Below are positions 20,301-27,461 of a stretch of 58,779 nucleotides of DNA, one piece after another (within the stretch, counting starts at the first letter, position 1; each line of letters begins with the position of its first letter). A program made the position numbers and the translations under genes. The DNA is from Bacteroidales bacterium (lineage in GTDB: Bacteria; Bacteroidota; Bacteroidia; Bacteroidales; UBA932): contig JAILJO010000043.1 in assembly GCA_024694675.1 (NCBI GenBank), positions 1 through 58,779 of the forward strand, in the 5' to 3' direction. The notes under the pieces are model-generated. The model saw only the letters and a program-made list of their open reading frames with translations, was not told where the DNA came from and ran no database searches.

Positions 20301-20497
20301 AAGTTACCGTCGAAGTCCGCAGCCGCTCCGGTGGTGGTGCCCTTGATGGTCACACCCGCACCGATGACCGGAAGTCCTTCGGAGTCTATGATCTTACCTT
20401 TTACGGTAAAACCCTTCTGTGCCATAGCCTGAGGGCTAAGCATCAGGAGCATACTCCCAAGAACAGCCAGTCTTAGTAAATGGACTACTTTTTTCAT
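17336..20497 (-). CDS. SusC-family TonB-dependent oligosaccharide transporter (full-length)
   Basis: 1053 residues. Signal peptide ends AMAQ near residue 27; a CarboxypepD_reg-like domain covers about 30-110 (VKGKIIDSEGLPVIGAGV, FDGNFTL). The SusC plug follows (ATVVVAYSTQTK, IYIRGVGSL, LILVDGVER, ESLSILKDAASTAVFGVRGANG), then an outer-membrane barrel ending in YNLALNITF. It lies 42 bases after the GH18 gene with no promoter-like box in the AT-rich gap, so it is likely read from upstream. Together with the next gene it forms a standard SusC/D importer. Confidence 0.94.
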   Translation of the reverse strand: MKKVVHLLRLAVLGSMLLMLSPQAMAQKGFTVKGKIIDSEGLPVIGAGVTIKGTTTGAAADFDGNFTLTVPAETAVLEISALGYTTEQVEVGKQRNITVVLRDDTQSIEATVVVAYSTQTKATVTGAVTAIDNKALIKAPVADVTNVLAGQMPGVSTVQETGQPGEDNAKIYIRGVGSLSESASTPLILVDGVERPMNTVDPNEIESLSILKDAASTAVFGVRGANGVIIITTKRGDVGKPKITASSITGVQVPMAYITQCDSYDYARYYNVYKQNDGITDYKQYFTREAIEAYRTGSDPLMFPNTHWNEEMFRKAFLQTKNNINISGGSDKVKYFVSMGYMFQDGLLKQIPGVTYNNNFSYNRYNYRANLDFKLTETTDMKFNISGMIGNTQEPIAGADNIWMRSMLWSHPTASPGTVNGLPVTVVSTQALPDALTKWNGWEYYYWTGYQNKYKTTLGMDMTITQKLDFITKGLKFKAKGSYDTTMSITKKHSGSGGYHQTIEYASWANDSGLSIADPAFDRTYILVLSGSEPTLSYSESTSDDKSWYLEASLDYSRKFGKHAVSGLFLYNQSRDYYPSNYEWLPRGYVGWVGRATYAYADKYLVDVSAGYNGSENFAPGKTRYGLFPSMSLGWVISEEKFMKSVKQIDFLKLRGSIGKVGSDKGSSARFMYMEGVWTEAGSYYFGTGKSDGVPRYEMGTPGNEGVTWETAVKSNIGVDLDMYNYKLHFSGDIFKEHRTGILISPKSLPAIIAFTPNNMNLGVVDNHGFEMELGYKNHIGSFTYDISGNVTFARNKIIDMDEVEPQYPYQAETGGPTNRHKLYQYVRLYQKSDFYIDDKGVQRLNPELPQPNTTVYPGDCMYADLNNDHIIDGNDMMIDGYPDRPEYVFGSNWKFGYKGFNLNLNWVAATNVNRVWNMDYRIPFTNSGHRGLLTYFAENSWIPNDNDWAPGREDGTLPRFTKTNYPWNSMDSTLWTVDASYLRLKSASFGYTFSKGKFFEKMGIRSLGLMFTGYNILTFSKMKLQDPEARSDDSDGQYPLVKTYNLALNITF

Positions 20498-20539
20498 TGG
20501 TTAGTTGGTTAGTTAATTAGTTTATATACTTTTAAATAT

Positions 20540-21766
20540 CTAGTTTACAGTATCTTTTCCGTAAATTGCCTTCACAAGCGCCTTTAAAAGCTCGTGGTCG
20601 GTGGTGTCATACCTGTACTCCCAGAACATGGCGCCAAGCAGGTTGTTGGACACCACGTACTTTCCCTTTTCCGTCACGGAATCCGGGTCATCGTACGAAA
20701 GGACGTTCACGCCGGTGCCGTCTACAAGGTAAGGGACTAAGGAAGTGGGTTCCCACTGGCGGCTGACAGCCCTGACAAGGGGCTTTCCCCCATACATTCC
20801 CTTGTTAAGGATGTCAGGAATCTCATAGTACTTCACAGAGTACTCAAAGATTTTTTCCGCGGCAGTAGGGTTCTTCTTGGACTTTCCGTAAAAAGGAATG
20901 CCCATAACCATTCTGTTCTTGGGAACACCGCCATTCACGTGTGCGTCCCTGCTCTCGTCCCAGCTGCGCTGGTTGAATCGGGCGCTCCTGTGAAGCGGGG
21001 AATTGTGGCCGTTGGGGGCCGCTCCCATATCGTAAGTCATAACGTTGACATAGTCCAGATACTTCATTGCATTTGGCCAGTCAACATATTTAGCGCTGGA
21101 GGATGAGGCAAAGGAAATAATCTTTGAAGTTCCAAGCGTAGCCCTCAGCTCCTGAAGCACCAGATTGAAATTCTGGGTGTCGTTCTTGTCGCAGCCGGTC
21201 TCGTTGTCAGCACTTTGGGTGGGATACTCCCAGTCTATGTCCACGCCGTCCAGCTGATGCTTGTCAAGAAGGCTCTTGACGCTCTTGCAGAAAGCCGTAC
21301 GCTTGGCAGCGTCACGTGCCATCATGGAGAAACCGTCCGCGTGGGCGCCCCAGCCACCGATCATAAGCATGACCTTAAGCTTTGGATTCTTGCTCTTCAG
21401 GGCAATCACGTCCTTGATTGGCGCCTTCTTGGATTCCGTTATCACTATGCCGCCGTCGCCGGTGGTAGGGTTACCGAAACGGCCGTGGGCATAGTTGAGG
21501 TGAGTAATCAGTGTCACCTCCGGAAGGTAATTGTTGTATTCTGTAAAATATGCCAGGATTATCGGTGTCTGGCCGATGTCCGTGCAATGTGTATTCTCTG
21601 TATTGTCCGTGTTACCGGTATTGCCGCTGTTTCCGCTGTCCCCCGTGCCGGGATTAACGGACGGCTTGGTGCTAGGAGGAGCAATGACGATGCCCTGTGT
21701 GGGCTTTTCGCACGCACAGAGCATCATGGCAAAGGCCAGTATGCAGAATACTGTCTTTATCCTCAT
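20540..21766 (-). CDS. GH18 chitinase, lipoprotein
   Basis: 408 residues with lipobox MLCAC (Cys19), a low-complexity Gly/Asn/Thr linker (about 34-62) and a single GH18 barrel. The catalytic motif DGVDIDWE occupies residues 173-180 (Glu180 the acid), supported by LMIGGWG (145-149 region), VNVMTYD and MGIPFYG. These are chitinase-type signatures; nothing specific for N-glycan endoglycosidases was seen. Its start overlaps the alkaline phosphatase stop as ATGA, implying translational coupling. It likely cuts chitin or imported chitooligomers to shorter products; being a lipoprotein it is either periplasmic-facing or surface-exposed. Confidence 0.9.
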   Translation of the reverse strand: MRIKTVFCILAFAMMLCACEKPTQGIVIAPPSTKPSVNPGTGDSGNSGNTGNTDNTENTHCTDIGQTPIILAYFTEYNNYLPEVTLITHLNYAHGRFGNPTTGDGGIVITESKKAPIKDVIALKSKNPKLKVMLMIGGWGAHADGFSMMARDAAKRTAFCKSVKSLLDKHQLDGVDIDWEYPTQSADNETGCDKNDTQNFNLVLQELRATLGTSKIISFASSSSAKYVDWPNAMKYLDYVNVMTYDMGAAPNGHNSPLHRSARFNQRSWDESRDAHVNGGVPKNRMVMGIPFYGKSKKNPTAAEKIFEYSVKYYEIPDILNKGMYGGKPLVRAVSRQWEPTSLVPYLVDGTGVNVLSYDDPDSVTEKGKYVVSNNLLGAMFWEYRYDTTDHELLKALVKAIYGKDTVN

Positions 21767-22926
21767 TTCAGCAGATTTTTAACTATTTCTCCCACTTCGG
21801 AGTTCTCATGTACCCCCGCAAAGTCTTCTGCGTGAGGACCATAAGCAAATACCGGAACCGCAATGCCGTCATGGCCGCCGGTAGAGAAGTGAACCTTTAC
21901 GGTGCGCTCCTCAATGCTTCCCTTCAGGAGGGAGAGGCCTCCGGTGTTGTGGTCTGCCGTGACGATGACAAGGGTGTGGCCGTCCTTTTCCGCCCACTGG
22001 AGGACGGCCCCTATCACCTTATCGAAATCGAAGAGTTCCTCACACATATAACCAACCTTGTTGCGATGGCACCAGTCGTCTATCTGGGACCCCTCAACCA
22101 TTAGGAAGAAACCCTTCTTGTTATCAAGCATCTGAATTGCCTTCATTGTGCTCTCCATAAGGATTGGACCGCGGTCCAGGGCGGGCTTGAGGTCGTACTC
22201 GTCGTACAGCCCCAGAAACTTGTCCCCTTCTGCACCGGCAATGTCTTCAAGCTTGTCTACGTATGTATACCCCTTGGCCTTCATCTCCTCAATGAGGTTG
22301 CGGCCGTCGGAGCGCTGATTCCAGAAATGGGTGCCGCCGCCGGAGATGAAATCTACTCCGGAGTCAATGTACTGAGCGGCAAGACTCTCCTCCTCCTTGC
22401 GGGAGGTGGCGTGATTGACAAACCCCGCAGGAGTGGCGTCGTTGATGCGGCAGGTAACGGCAAGACCCGTCTTCTTTCCCTTCTTCTGGGCAAGGTGCAG
22501 GGAAGTGACCATAGGATTACCGTCCTTGTCAGCGCCGATGTAACCGTACTTGGTCTTTTCACCTCCGGCAAGGGCTGCGCCGCCCGCGCAGGAATCCGTT
22601 ACCAGCCTGTCCAGGCAGTATGTGAGGGAATAGCCGGCCACCGGCATCTGGTCCATGTTCAGGGCTCCGCCGTTTGCGACCCAGCCCACGGAAACCTGGT
22701 TCAGGCCCATTCCGTCGCCAATCATGAAGATGATGTTTTTGATCTTCTTGCTCTTGGGCTGCTTAACGGAAACGGTCTGGTAAGGTTTTTCTACGGTATA
22801 TTTATCGTCCTTCCTGAACGAATACGTCGCATATTTTGACCTGTCGCGATCAAGGTCTTCGGGAGTCTGGGCGAAAGCCTGCAGACCAAGGAGCAGGGCC
22901 CCGGTTAAAAGCATCAGTTTTCTCAT
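21763..22926 (-). CDS. Alkaline phosphatase (PhoA family), exported
   Basis: The start at 22926 (MRKLMLLTGALLLG) overlaps the GH2 stop as ATGA; the product is 387 residues with a signal peptide ending AFAQ. Family motifs are present: NIIFMIGDGMG (metal-binding Asp), VTDSCAGG with the nucleophilic Ser near residue 112, TPAGFVNHATSR, MVEGSQIDDW, VTADHNTGG and STGGHDG. It is shorter than E. coli PhoA, as many Bacteroidetes homologues are. It hydrolyses phosphomonoesters in the periplasm. Its position inside the operon, translationally coupled on both sides, argues that it acts on the same glycan and not on general phosphate supply. The usual HETGG appears here as HNTGG, a small deviation. Confidence 0.88.
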   Translation of the reverse strand: MRKLMLLTGALLLGLQAFAQTPEDLDRDRSKYATYSFRKDDKYTVEKPYQTVSVKQPKSKKIKNIIFMIGDGMGLNQVSVGWVANGGALNMDQMPVAGYSLTYCLDRLVTDSCAGGAALAGGEKTKYGYIGADKDGNPMVTSLHLAQKKGKKTGLAVTCRINDATPAGFVNHATSRKEEESLAAQYIDSGVDFISGGGTHFWNQRSDGRNLIEEMKAKGYTYVDKLEDIAGAEGDKFLGLYDEYDLKPALDRGPILMESTMKAIQMLDNKKGFFLMVEGSQIDDWCHRNKVGYMCEELFDFDKVIGAVLQWAEKDGHTLVIVTADHNTGGLSLLKGSIEERTVKVHFSTGGHDGIAVPVFAYGPHAEDFAGVHENSEVGEIVKNLLK

Positions 22927-25379
22927 AGGTTCCATCCTTCAAGAGTGATTTTGGCCTTGGCTTCCTTGCACAGTACGGTGCGGGTCTCTCCCGGAACAAG
23001 AGAGAAGAAGTTGTCTTCCCAGATGGCGCCTCCCTTCAGCTTTCCGCAGCCACACTTGGCCTTGAGGATAAGCTGGTAGGCAACCACGTTGGATTTGTTC
23101 TCCAGTTTGACCAGGATACCGTCCTCAACGGCCTCTGTGGTCATTTCCACAGTAGCCTTAGGAAGATTGGTCACGAAGGAGAGGTCCGCGTAGCCGGTCA
23201 TGGGGATGCCCCACCAATCGGCTTTATCCCATACATACTCGCCTCCGGCGGCGGGGACACAGTAGAAATTGTGGGCTATCACCTTCCCGTCCGCATCCTT
23301 CAACTCCAGCGATAGGAAGCCTTCCCCTTCCGGGAGGGTCTCCACCACGAAGGGCCTTCTGGCCTTGCTGCGGAAACGGTAGTCGTTGCGGCTCACGGTG
23401 CGGGACTTTGCGTCCAGATAGTGGACGGTGGCGCTGTAGTATGCTTCCGGAAGGGCATCGTTCACACACCAGACCTCGCGCGTACCATAATTATATATTA
23501 ATTGTACGGGCGCGCACGCGTTCTTTACACCGAAGTATCCGGCTGTGGGGACAAGGTACCAGTCGTACAGCTGCCAGTACATGGAAGGCCATGCGCTGTT
23601 GAGCATCCAGTTCACAATGCCGGTAGCCTGCTTGTCAATATTACAGCGGAAGGCCTCGTACATGGAGCGCGTGGCATCGTAATCCAGCGCGTGGGCCTTC
23701 TTGATATAGTCTTCAAAGGAGGTGGCTTTCCCGTAGGTACCGTTCATCACGTTCACCTGGAAGTCCATGTTGTTCATATGGGACGATGACGCCGTGCAGT
23801 GGTAGTCCCAGGTCTTGTTCAGCGGCCACTCGGGAGCACCGCCCAGCAGGCGTTTCACGTTCTCCGCCTGGGGGATGTTGAGGCCGGGGTTGGTCTCCGT
23901 ATTGAAGCCATAGGCTCCTCCCCTCTTTGTGTCAATGTACCAGTAGTCCGGGCCGACGTACTCATAAGGGCCCGCCATCTTCATGCCGGAATGGCCGGTG
24001 ACTTCACTCTTGACGGCGCTTGCGGAGCAGACGTAAGGCCTGTACTCATACTTGTCGTAAATCTTCATGTATTCCTTCTCCAGGCTGGGAAGGGGTGCAC
24101 GGTCGCTGCCCGTGAGCCAGGCAATCACCGCCGGATGGTTGCGAAGACGGATGATCTGGTCCTTAAAATAACGCGCCGCAAGGGTCTCCCAGGGCTCTCC
24201 GGCAATGCAGCCGTTGCGCCTGGTCTCAGGAAGGCCGCAATAGTCTTCCCATTCCCACTGGCAGCTGAAGCCTACTATTGCAAGGAGGCCAAGTTCGTCG
24301 CAAAGGTCGTAAATGGTGTCGTCCTTGCCCCAGATATTTTCAAAACGAATGCTGTTGAGGCCCATGTCCTTGACCATAAGGGCCTGCTTGCGGAGGCTCT
24401 CAGGGGTGTCCTGCATGAAGAGGTCGTCAGTCCAGCCGGCGCTCTTGATGAGGACCTTTTTTCCGTTGAGGATGAAGCGGCGGTATTTGCCGTCCACAAG
24501 TTCTGACCGGATGTCCCTGAGGCCGAAAGTGACGTCCTTGCTGTGGGAAACCTTCTTCCCCACGGCAAAGGCGACGCTGAGGTGATACAGTTCCGGAGAA
24601 CCCATCTCCGCGCTCCACCAGATGCGGGGGTTCGCAACTTTCTCCTTGTGAGAAACAAGCTTGGTCTCCCCTGCCGCAAGACTTACCGGAAGCTCGATGT
24701 AACCACCTTCATAAGAAGCCTTGAAGATACCCTTGACGGGCTTTTTGGCACGGTTCACAAGCGTAGCCTCAAGAATGAAGGATGCGTCCGTGAGGTCCTT
24801 CACGTTCACCACGGGCTTCACGAAAAGGTCCTGGATCTGGACGTTGGGCGTGGCGATGAGCGTCACGGCGCCAAGGATGCCCATGCTCTCGTCCACCGGA
24901 CGGGGATTCCAGTCCACATAACCGTGGTTGAGGCTCTTTTCCGGAGCCTTGAAAACCTTTACCTGCAGGGTATTGTTGGCTTTGATTATTCCGTTTACGT
25001 CATACTCCCTCACGATGAAAGGGCCCACGGTGGCGTCAGCGCTTGCCAGCACTTTTCCGTTCAGGACGATTTCCGCGCTGTAGCAAAGGCTGTTGAAACG
25101 GAGCACGTTGCGAAGCGAGGTGTTGGCCTTGAACTTTGCGGTGTATACCCACGGGGCGTCAAAGAGAGTTTTGTCTATGTTTTTGTAGTTCTCCCCTTCG
25201 TACACATCCTTCCCAAGCTTGCCTGCCTGGTTCAGGGCACCGGCGACGGTGCAGGGAACCGTGACCTTAAGGCTCTCCTTGGAGCCTTCGCGTGAGAGCG
25301 TCCACTGCGTGAGCTCCTGGGCTCCCGCCAGCATGCCGGAGAACAACATTATTGCGGAAATGACTGCTTTGATTTTCAT
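22923..25379 (-). CDS. GH2 exo-beta-D-glucosaminidase (CsxA type), exported
   Basis: 818 residues with a signal peptide ending LAGAQ, a GH2 sugar-binding domain (about 30-180), an immunoglobulin-like domain (about 180-290) and the catalytic barrel (about 290-600). The sequence GSDRAP (Asp426) and GFNTETNPG (Glu495) match the acid Asp and nucleophile Glu of exo-beta-D-glucosaminidases, 69 residues apart versus 72 in CsxA. The flanking GHSGMKMAGPYEYVGPDYW block is also characteristic. Such enzymes release glucosamine from the non-reducing end of chitosan oligomers; beta-mannosidase is a less good fit. It starts 6 bases after the ROK kinase gene. Confidence 0.82.
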   Translation of the reverse strand: MKIKAVISAIMLFSGMLAGAQELTQWTLSREGSKESLKVTVPCTVAGALNQAGKLGKDVYEGENYKNIDKTLFDAPWVYTAKFKANTSLRNVLRFNSLCYSAEIVLNGKVLASADATVGPFIVREYDVNGIIKANNTLQVKVFKAPEKSLNHGYVDWNPRPVDESMGILGAVTLIATPNVQIQDLFVKPVVNVKDLTDASFILEATLVNRAKKPVKGIFKASYEGGYIELPVSLAAGETKLVSHKEKVANPRIWWSAEMGSPELYHLSVAFAVGKKVSHSKDVTFGLRDIRSELVDGKYRRFILNGKKVLIKSAGWTDDLFMQDTPESLRKQALMVKDMGLNSIRFENIWGKDDTIYDLCDELGLLAIVGFSCQWEWEDYCGLPETRRNGCIAGEPWETLAARYFKDQIIRLRNHPAVIAWLTGSDRAPLPSLEKEYMKIYDKYEYRPYVCSASAVKSEVTGHSGMKMAGPYEYVGPDYWYIDTKRGGAYGFNTETNPGLNIPQAENVKRLLGGAPEWPLNKTWDYHCTASSSHMNNMDFQVNVMNGTYGKATSFEDYIKKAHALDYDATRSMYEAFRCNIDKQATGIVNWMLNSAWPSMYWQLYDWYLVPTAGYFGVKNACAPVQLIYNYGTREVWCVNDALPEAYYSATVHYLDAKSRTVSRNDYRFRSKARRPFVVETLPEGEGFLSLELKDADGKVIAHNFYCVPAAGGEYVWDKADWWGIPMTGYADLSFVTNLPKATVEMTTEAVEDGILVKLENKSNVVAYQLILKAKCGCGKLKGGAIWEDNFFSLVPGETRTVLCKEAKAKITLEGWNL

Positions 25380-25385
25380 AGCCGG

Positions 25386-26213
25386 TTAGTTTGTGAGTTG
25401 TGACGCACCCAGGACAGGGATGTCCCCCTGGGGAAGGACTTCTATTCGAAGGCTCTCCAAAGCCTTCACATAAGGATAACGCATTCCCAGCGTCTTTTCC
25501 ATGGAGGTCTTGAAATGCTTGTAGGAATTGGCCACGCCGCCGCCAAGGATAATGCAGTCCGCATCATAGGCGAACATGACCACGGAAAGGAACTCTCCAA
25601 GATGACGGCCGAACTCATCGAACATGGCCAGAGCCTCTTCCGAGCCGCTTTCCGCCGCATCGTACGCTTCCTTTCCTCCCAGGTGGCGGGCGGTGAAGAA
25701 CTTTTTGGAGCAGAACTCCTCATAGTCGTGCCCATTGTATGGCAAGGCACCTATTTCTCCAACGCCGCAGTGCGTACCGTCCAGCAGTTTTCCGTCAACG
25801 ATTACGCCCACGCCAAGGCCGGTGCCCAGCGTGATGCCTACCACCACACGGTCCCTGACGCCCAGCTTTGCGGCTGCGCCAAGGGCGAAACAGTTGGAGT
25901 CATTGTTTACGGATACGGGAACGCCGAAGCGCTTTTCTACGGCTTCCTTGATGTTGACCTCATCCCATGACGGAATGTTTGCGGCCTGGTATGCAATACC
26001 TCTGACCGGATCCACAAGCGTGGGAACGCCAATGCCGATGTGTTTAACCTCAGGGGAGATGATGCCGGAAATCTGGTCGCACAGATAGTCCAGCGTCTGC
26101 TGTTTGGTCCATTCTTTTGCGAATGAGGGGACGGTTTTCTTAACAACGATGTCTGAGCCCTTTACAAGGCCCAAATTAATTGTTGTTCCGCCGATGTCGA
26201 TTCCTAGGAGCAT
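25386..26213 (-). CDS. ROK-family sugar kinase without the usual zinc-cysteine motif
   Basis: The start at 26213 (MLLGIDIGGTT) is chosen because it begins directly with the ATP-binding motif; the 12-residue upstream extension is not conserved-looking. Product 275 residues. The catalytic Asp is in NNDSNCFALGA, followed by GITLGTGLGVG and GVGEIGALPY. The CxCGxxGCxE zinc-binding motif of classical ROK proteins is missing; only isolated cysteines (HCG, FCSKK) occur. The family phosphorylates hexoses; from context the likely substrates are glucosamine or GlcNAc in the cytoplasm. It appears to be the first gene of its own promoter. Confidence 0.82.
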   Translation of the reverse strand: MLLGIDIGGTTINLGLVKGSDIVVKKTVPSFAKEWTKQQTLDYLCDQISGIISPEVKHIGIGVPTLVDPVRGIAYQAANIPSWDEVNIKEAVEKRFGVPVSVNNDSNCFALGAAAKLGVRDRVVVGITLGTGLGVGVIVDGKLLDGTHCGVGEIGALPYNGHDYEEFCSKKFFTARHLGGKEAYDAAESGSEEALAMFDEFGRHLGEFLSVVMFAYDADCIILGGGVANSYKHFKTSMEKTLGMRYPYVKALESLRIEVLPQGDIPVLGASQLTN

Positions 26214-26218
26214 TCGAT

Positions 26219-26246
26219 TATCAGTGGTTATCAGGTTTAGCTGATA
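26219..26246 (-). promoter_or_regulatory. Candidate operator: three TATCAG half-sites at the ROK promoter
   Basis: TATCAG occurs at 26219-26224 and 26229-26234, and its inverse CTGATA at 26241-26246, directly downstream of a TAnnTTTG box. The last two form an inverted repeat with a 6-base spacer over the predicted transcript start. Position and symmetry suit a binding site for the XylR-type regulator encoded immediately upstream; this is inference. Confidence 0.35.
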
Positions 26247-26254
26247 CAAAAATA
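26247..26254 (-). promoter_or_regulatory. -7 promoter element before the ROK gene
   Basis: The minus strand reads TATTTTTG, matching TAnnTTTG. It lies in the 78-base gap between the regulator and the ROK gene, the longest gap in the operon, and would start the transcript about 30 bases before the ATG at 26213. No clear -33 TTTG was found at 19-21 bases. Confidence 0.45.
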
Positions 26255-26291
26255 ATCGATGGAAAACCTAGAATTTACGAAATTTGCGTAT

Positions 26292-27461
26292 TTATACTCC
26301 CAATTTGCGCAATTCGCGCTTTCGGTACTCTGTAGGAGTACATCCTTTCAGCGCCTGGAAGCGGCGTGATATGCTTTTTGTGTCCGGTTCGTCCATGCGC
26401 GCCGCTATCTCCGAAACTGTGTCCGAGGACGATACCAACTGCTGCGCGAAATAGTCCATCCGGAGGTTGGAAATGACGGTATAGATACTTGCACCCGTAG
26501 CGTCTTTGAAGCGCTGCTCAAGCAGGCGGCGGGATACAGGAACCTGTTTTACCACATCCGACACCAGTATCTTCCTGGCCCTGTTCTGGTATATATAGCG
26601 CATGGCTTCAGCCACAATAGGGTCTTTGGTGGCCATGATACCCGTGGACCCGCGGCTCACTGCGGCTATGATACGGATAACAATATCCTCACCCTTGTAA
26701 GACGGGTCACTCACCATCCTCTCTGCCATCTGCGCGGTCTCGTATCCCGCCTTCTCTATGTCCATGTCTATGGACGACAGCGCCGGCGCGGTAAGGTTGC
26801 ATGTGACTTCGTCGTTATCCACTCCGATTATGGCGACGTCCAGAGGTACATTTACCCCCGACGCCTGGCACGTCTCCAGAAGGATCTGGGCCTGGTTGTC
26901 ATCGCAGGCAAATATGCCTATGGGCTTAGGCAGGGACAGAATCCACTGGCGAAGTTCGGCAATGTTGTAGCTCCACAAGGAGGACAGCTGGCGGTCGTTG
27001 AAAACGTGGACCTCGGTTACACCGAAATCGGCCTCCAGAGTATCCTTGAAGCCCTTCAGGCGACCGTCGCTCCAGCACACTCCCTCATACCCGAAGAAGC
27101 CGTAGTTCCTGTAGCAGCGGCCGGTGAGCTGATGCGCCGCAATCCTGCCGGTAAGCTCGTACTCGGCGGTGATATTGGGGATATCGTCAAACTGCGTGAT
27201 GTAGTCCTGGGCTATGGCCACGATGCCGTTTTTCCTGAACAGGGACACGTCGTCTTCAGGGTCAAACTGGCCTATTACCACGTTCGCCCTCCAGTCTTTA
27301 GCCCACCGGACCACGCCTTTAATCCCGATTTCCCTCTTGTAGGACGGAGGCATCTTGCACACCACCCACGGCTGTTCCGAGCGTCTGGACCATGCCATGA
27401 TGCCCCGGAGCAGCCTGTAAGGGAACTGCTCAGTGAAATCCGATATGATAAGAAGTCTCAT
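26292..27461 (-). CDS. XylR-type transcriptional regulator (LacI-like sensor plus AraC DNA-binding domain)
   Basis: 389 residues. The N-terminal 275 residues form a periplasmic-binding-protein-like sugar sensor (GFFGYEGVCWSDGRLKGF, IGIFACDDNQAQ, VAIIGVDNDE). The C-terminal 110 residues are an AraC-family double HTH (about 281-389; VPVSRRLLEQRFKDATG, VSEIAARMDEPDTKSISRRF, GCTPTEYRKREL). There is no signal peptide or membrane segment, so it senses a cytoplasmic monosaccharide, unlike the SusR or hybrid two-component sensors common in PULs. Its ATG overlaps the GH20 stop (TGATG). It probably controls this locus in response to GlcNAc or glucosamine. Confidence 0.88.
   Translation of the reverse strand: MRLLIISDFTEQFPYRLLRGIMAWSRRSEQPWVVCKMPPSYKREIGIKGVVRWAKDWRANVVIGQFDPEDDVSLFRKNGIVAIAQDYITQFDDIPNITAEYELTGRIAAHQLTGRCYRNYGFFGYEGVCWSDGRLKGFKDTLEADFGVTEVHVFNDRQLSSLWSYNIAELRQWILSLPKPIGIFACDDNQAQILLETCQASGVNVPLDVAIIGVDNDEVTCNLTAPALSSIDMDIEKAGYETAQMAERMVSDPSYKGEDIVIRIIAAVSRGSTGIMATKDPIVAEAMRYIYQNRARKILVSDVVKQVPVSRRLLEQRFKDATGASIYTVISNLRMDYFAQQLVSSSDTVSEIAARMDEPDTKSISRRFQALKGCTPTEYRKRELRKLGV

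Noticed and set aside
20498..20525. TTAGT-type short tandem repeats before susC as a phase-variation tract or CRISPR remnant
   Set aside because: The repeat is short and irregular (TTAGTTGGTTAGTTAATTAG) with no spacers; it is most simply an AT-rich translation leader.
21580..21680. Repeated Gly-Asn-Thr codons as a repeat array
   Set aside because: They are in frame in the GH18 lipoprotein and form a normal flexible linker between lipid anchor and catalytic domain.
1453..21766. Reading the GH18 enzymes as N-glycan endoglycosidases and the locus as host N-glycan degradation
   Set aside because: The GH18 motifs (DGxDIDWE, MTYD, GIPFYG) are chitinase-like, the GH2 matches exo-glucosaminidase better than mannosidase, and no alpha-mannosidase (GH92) or sialidase gene is present.
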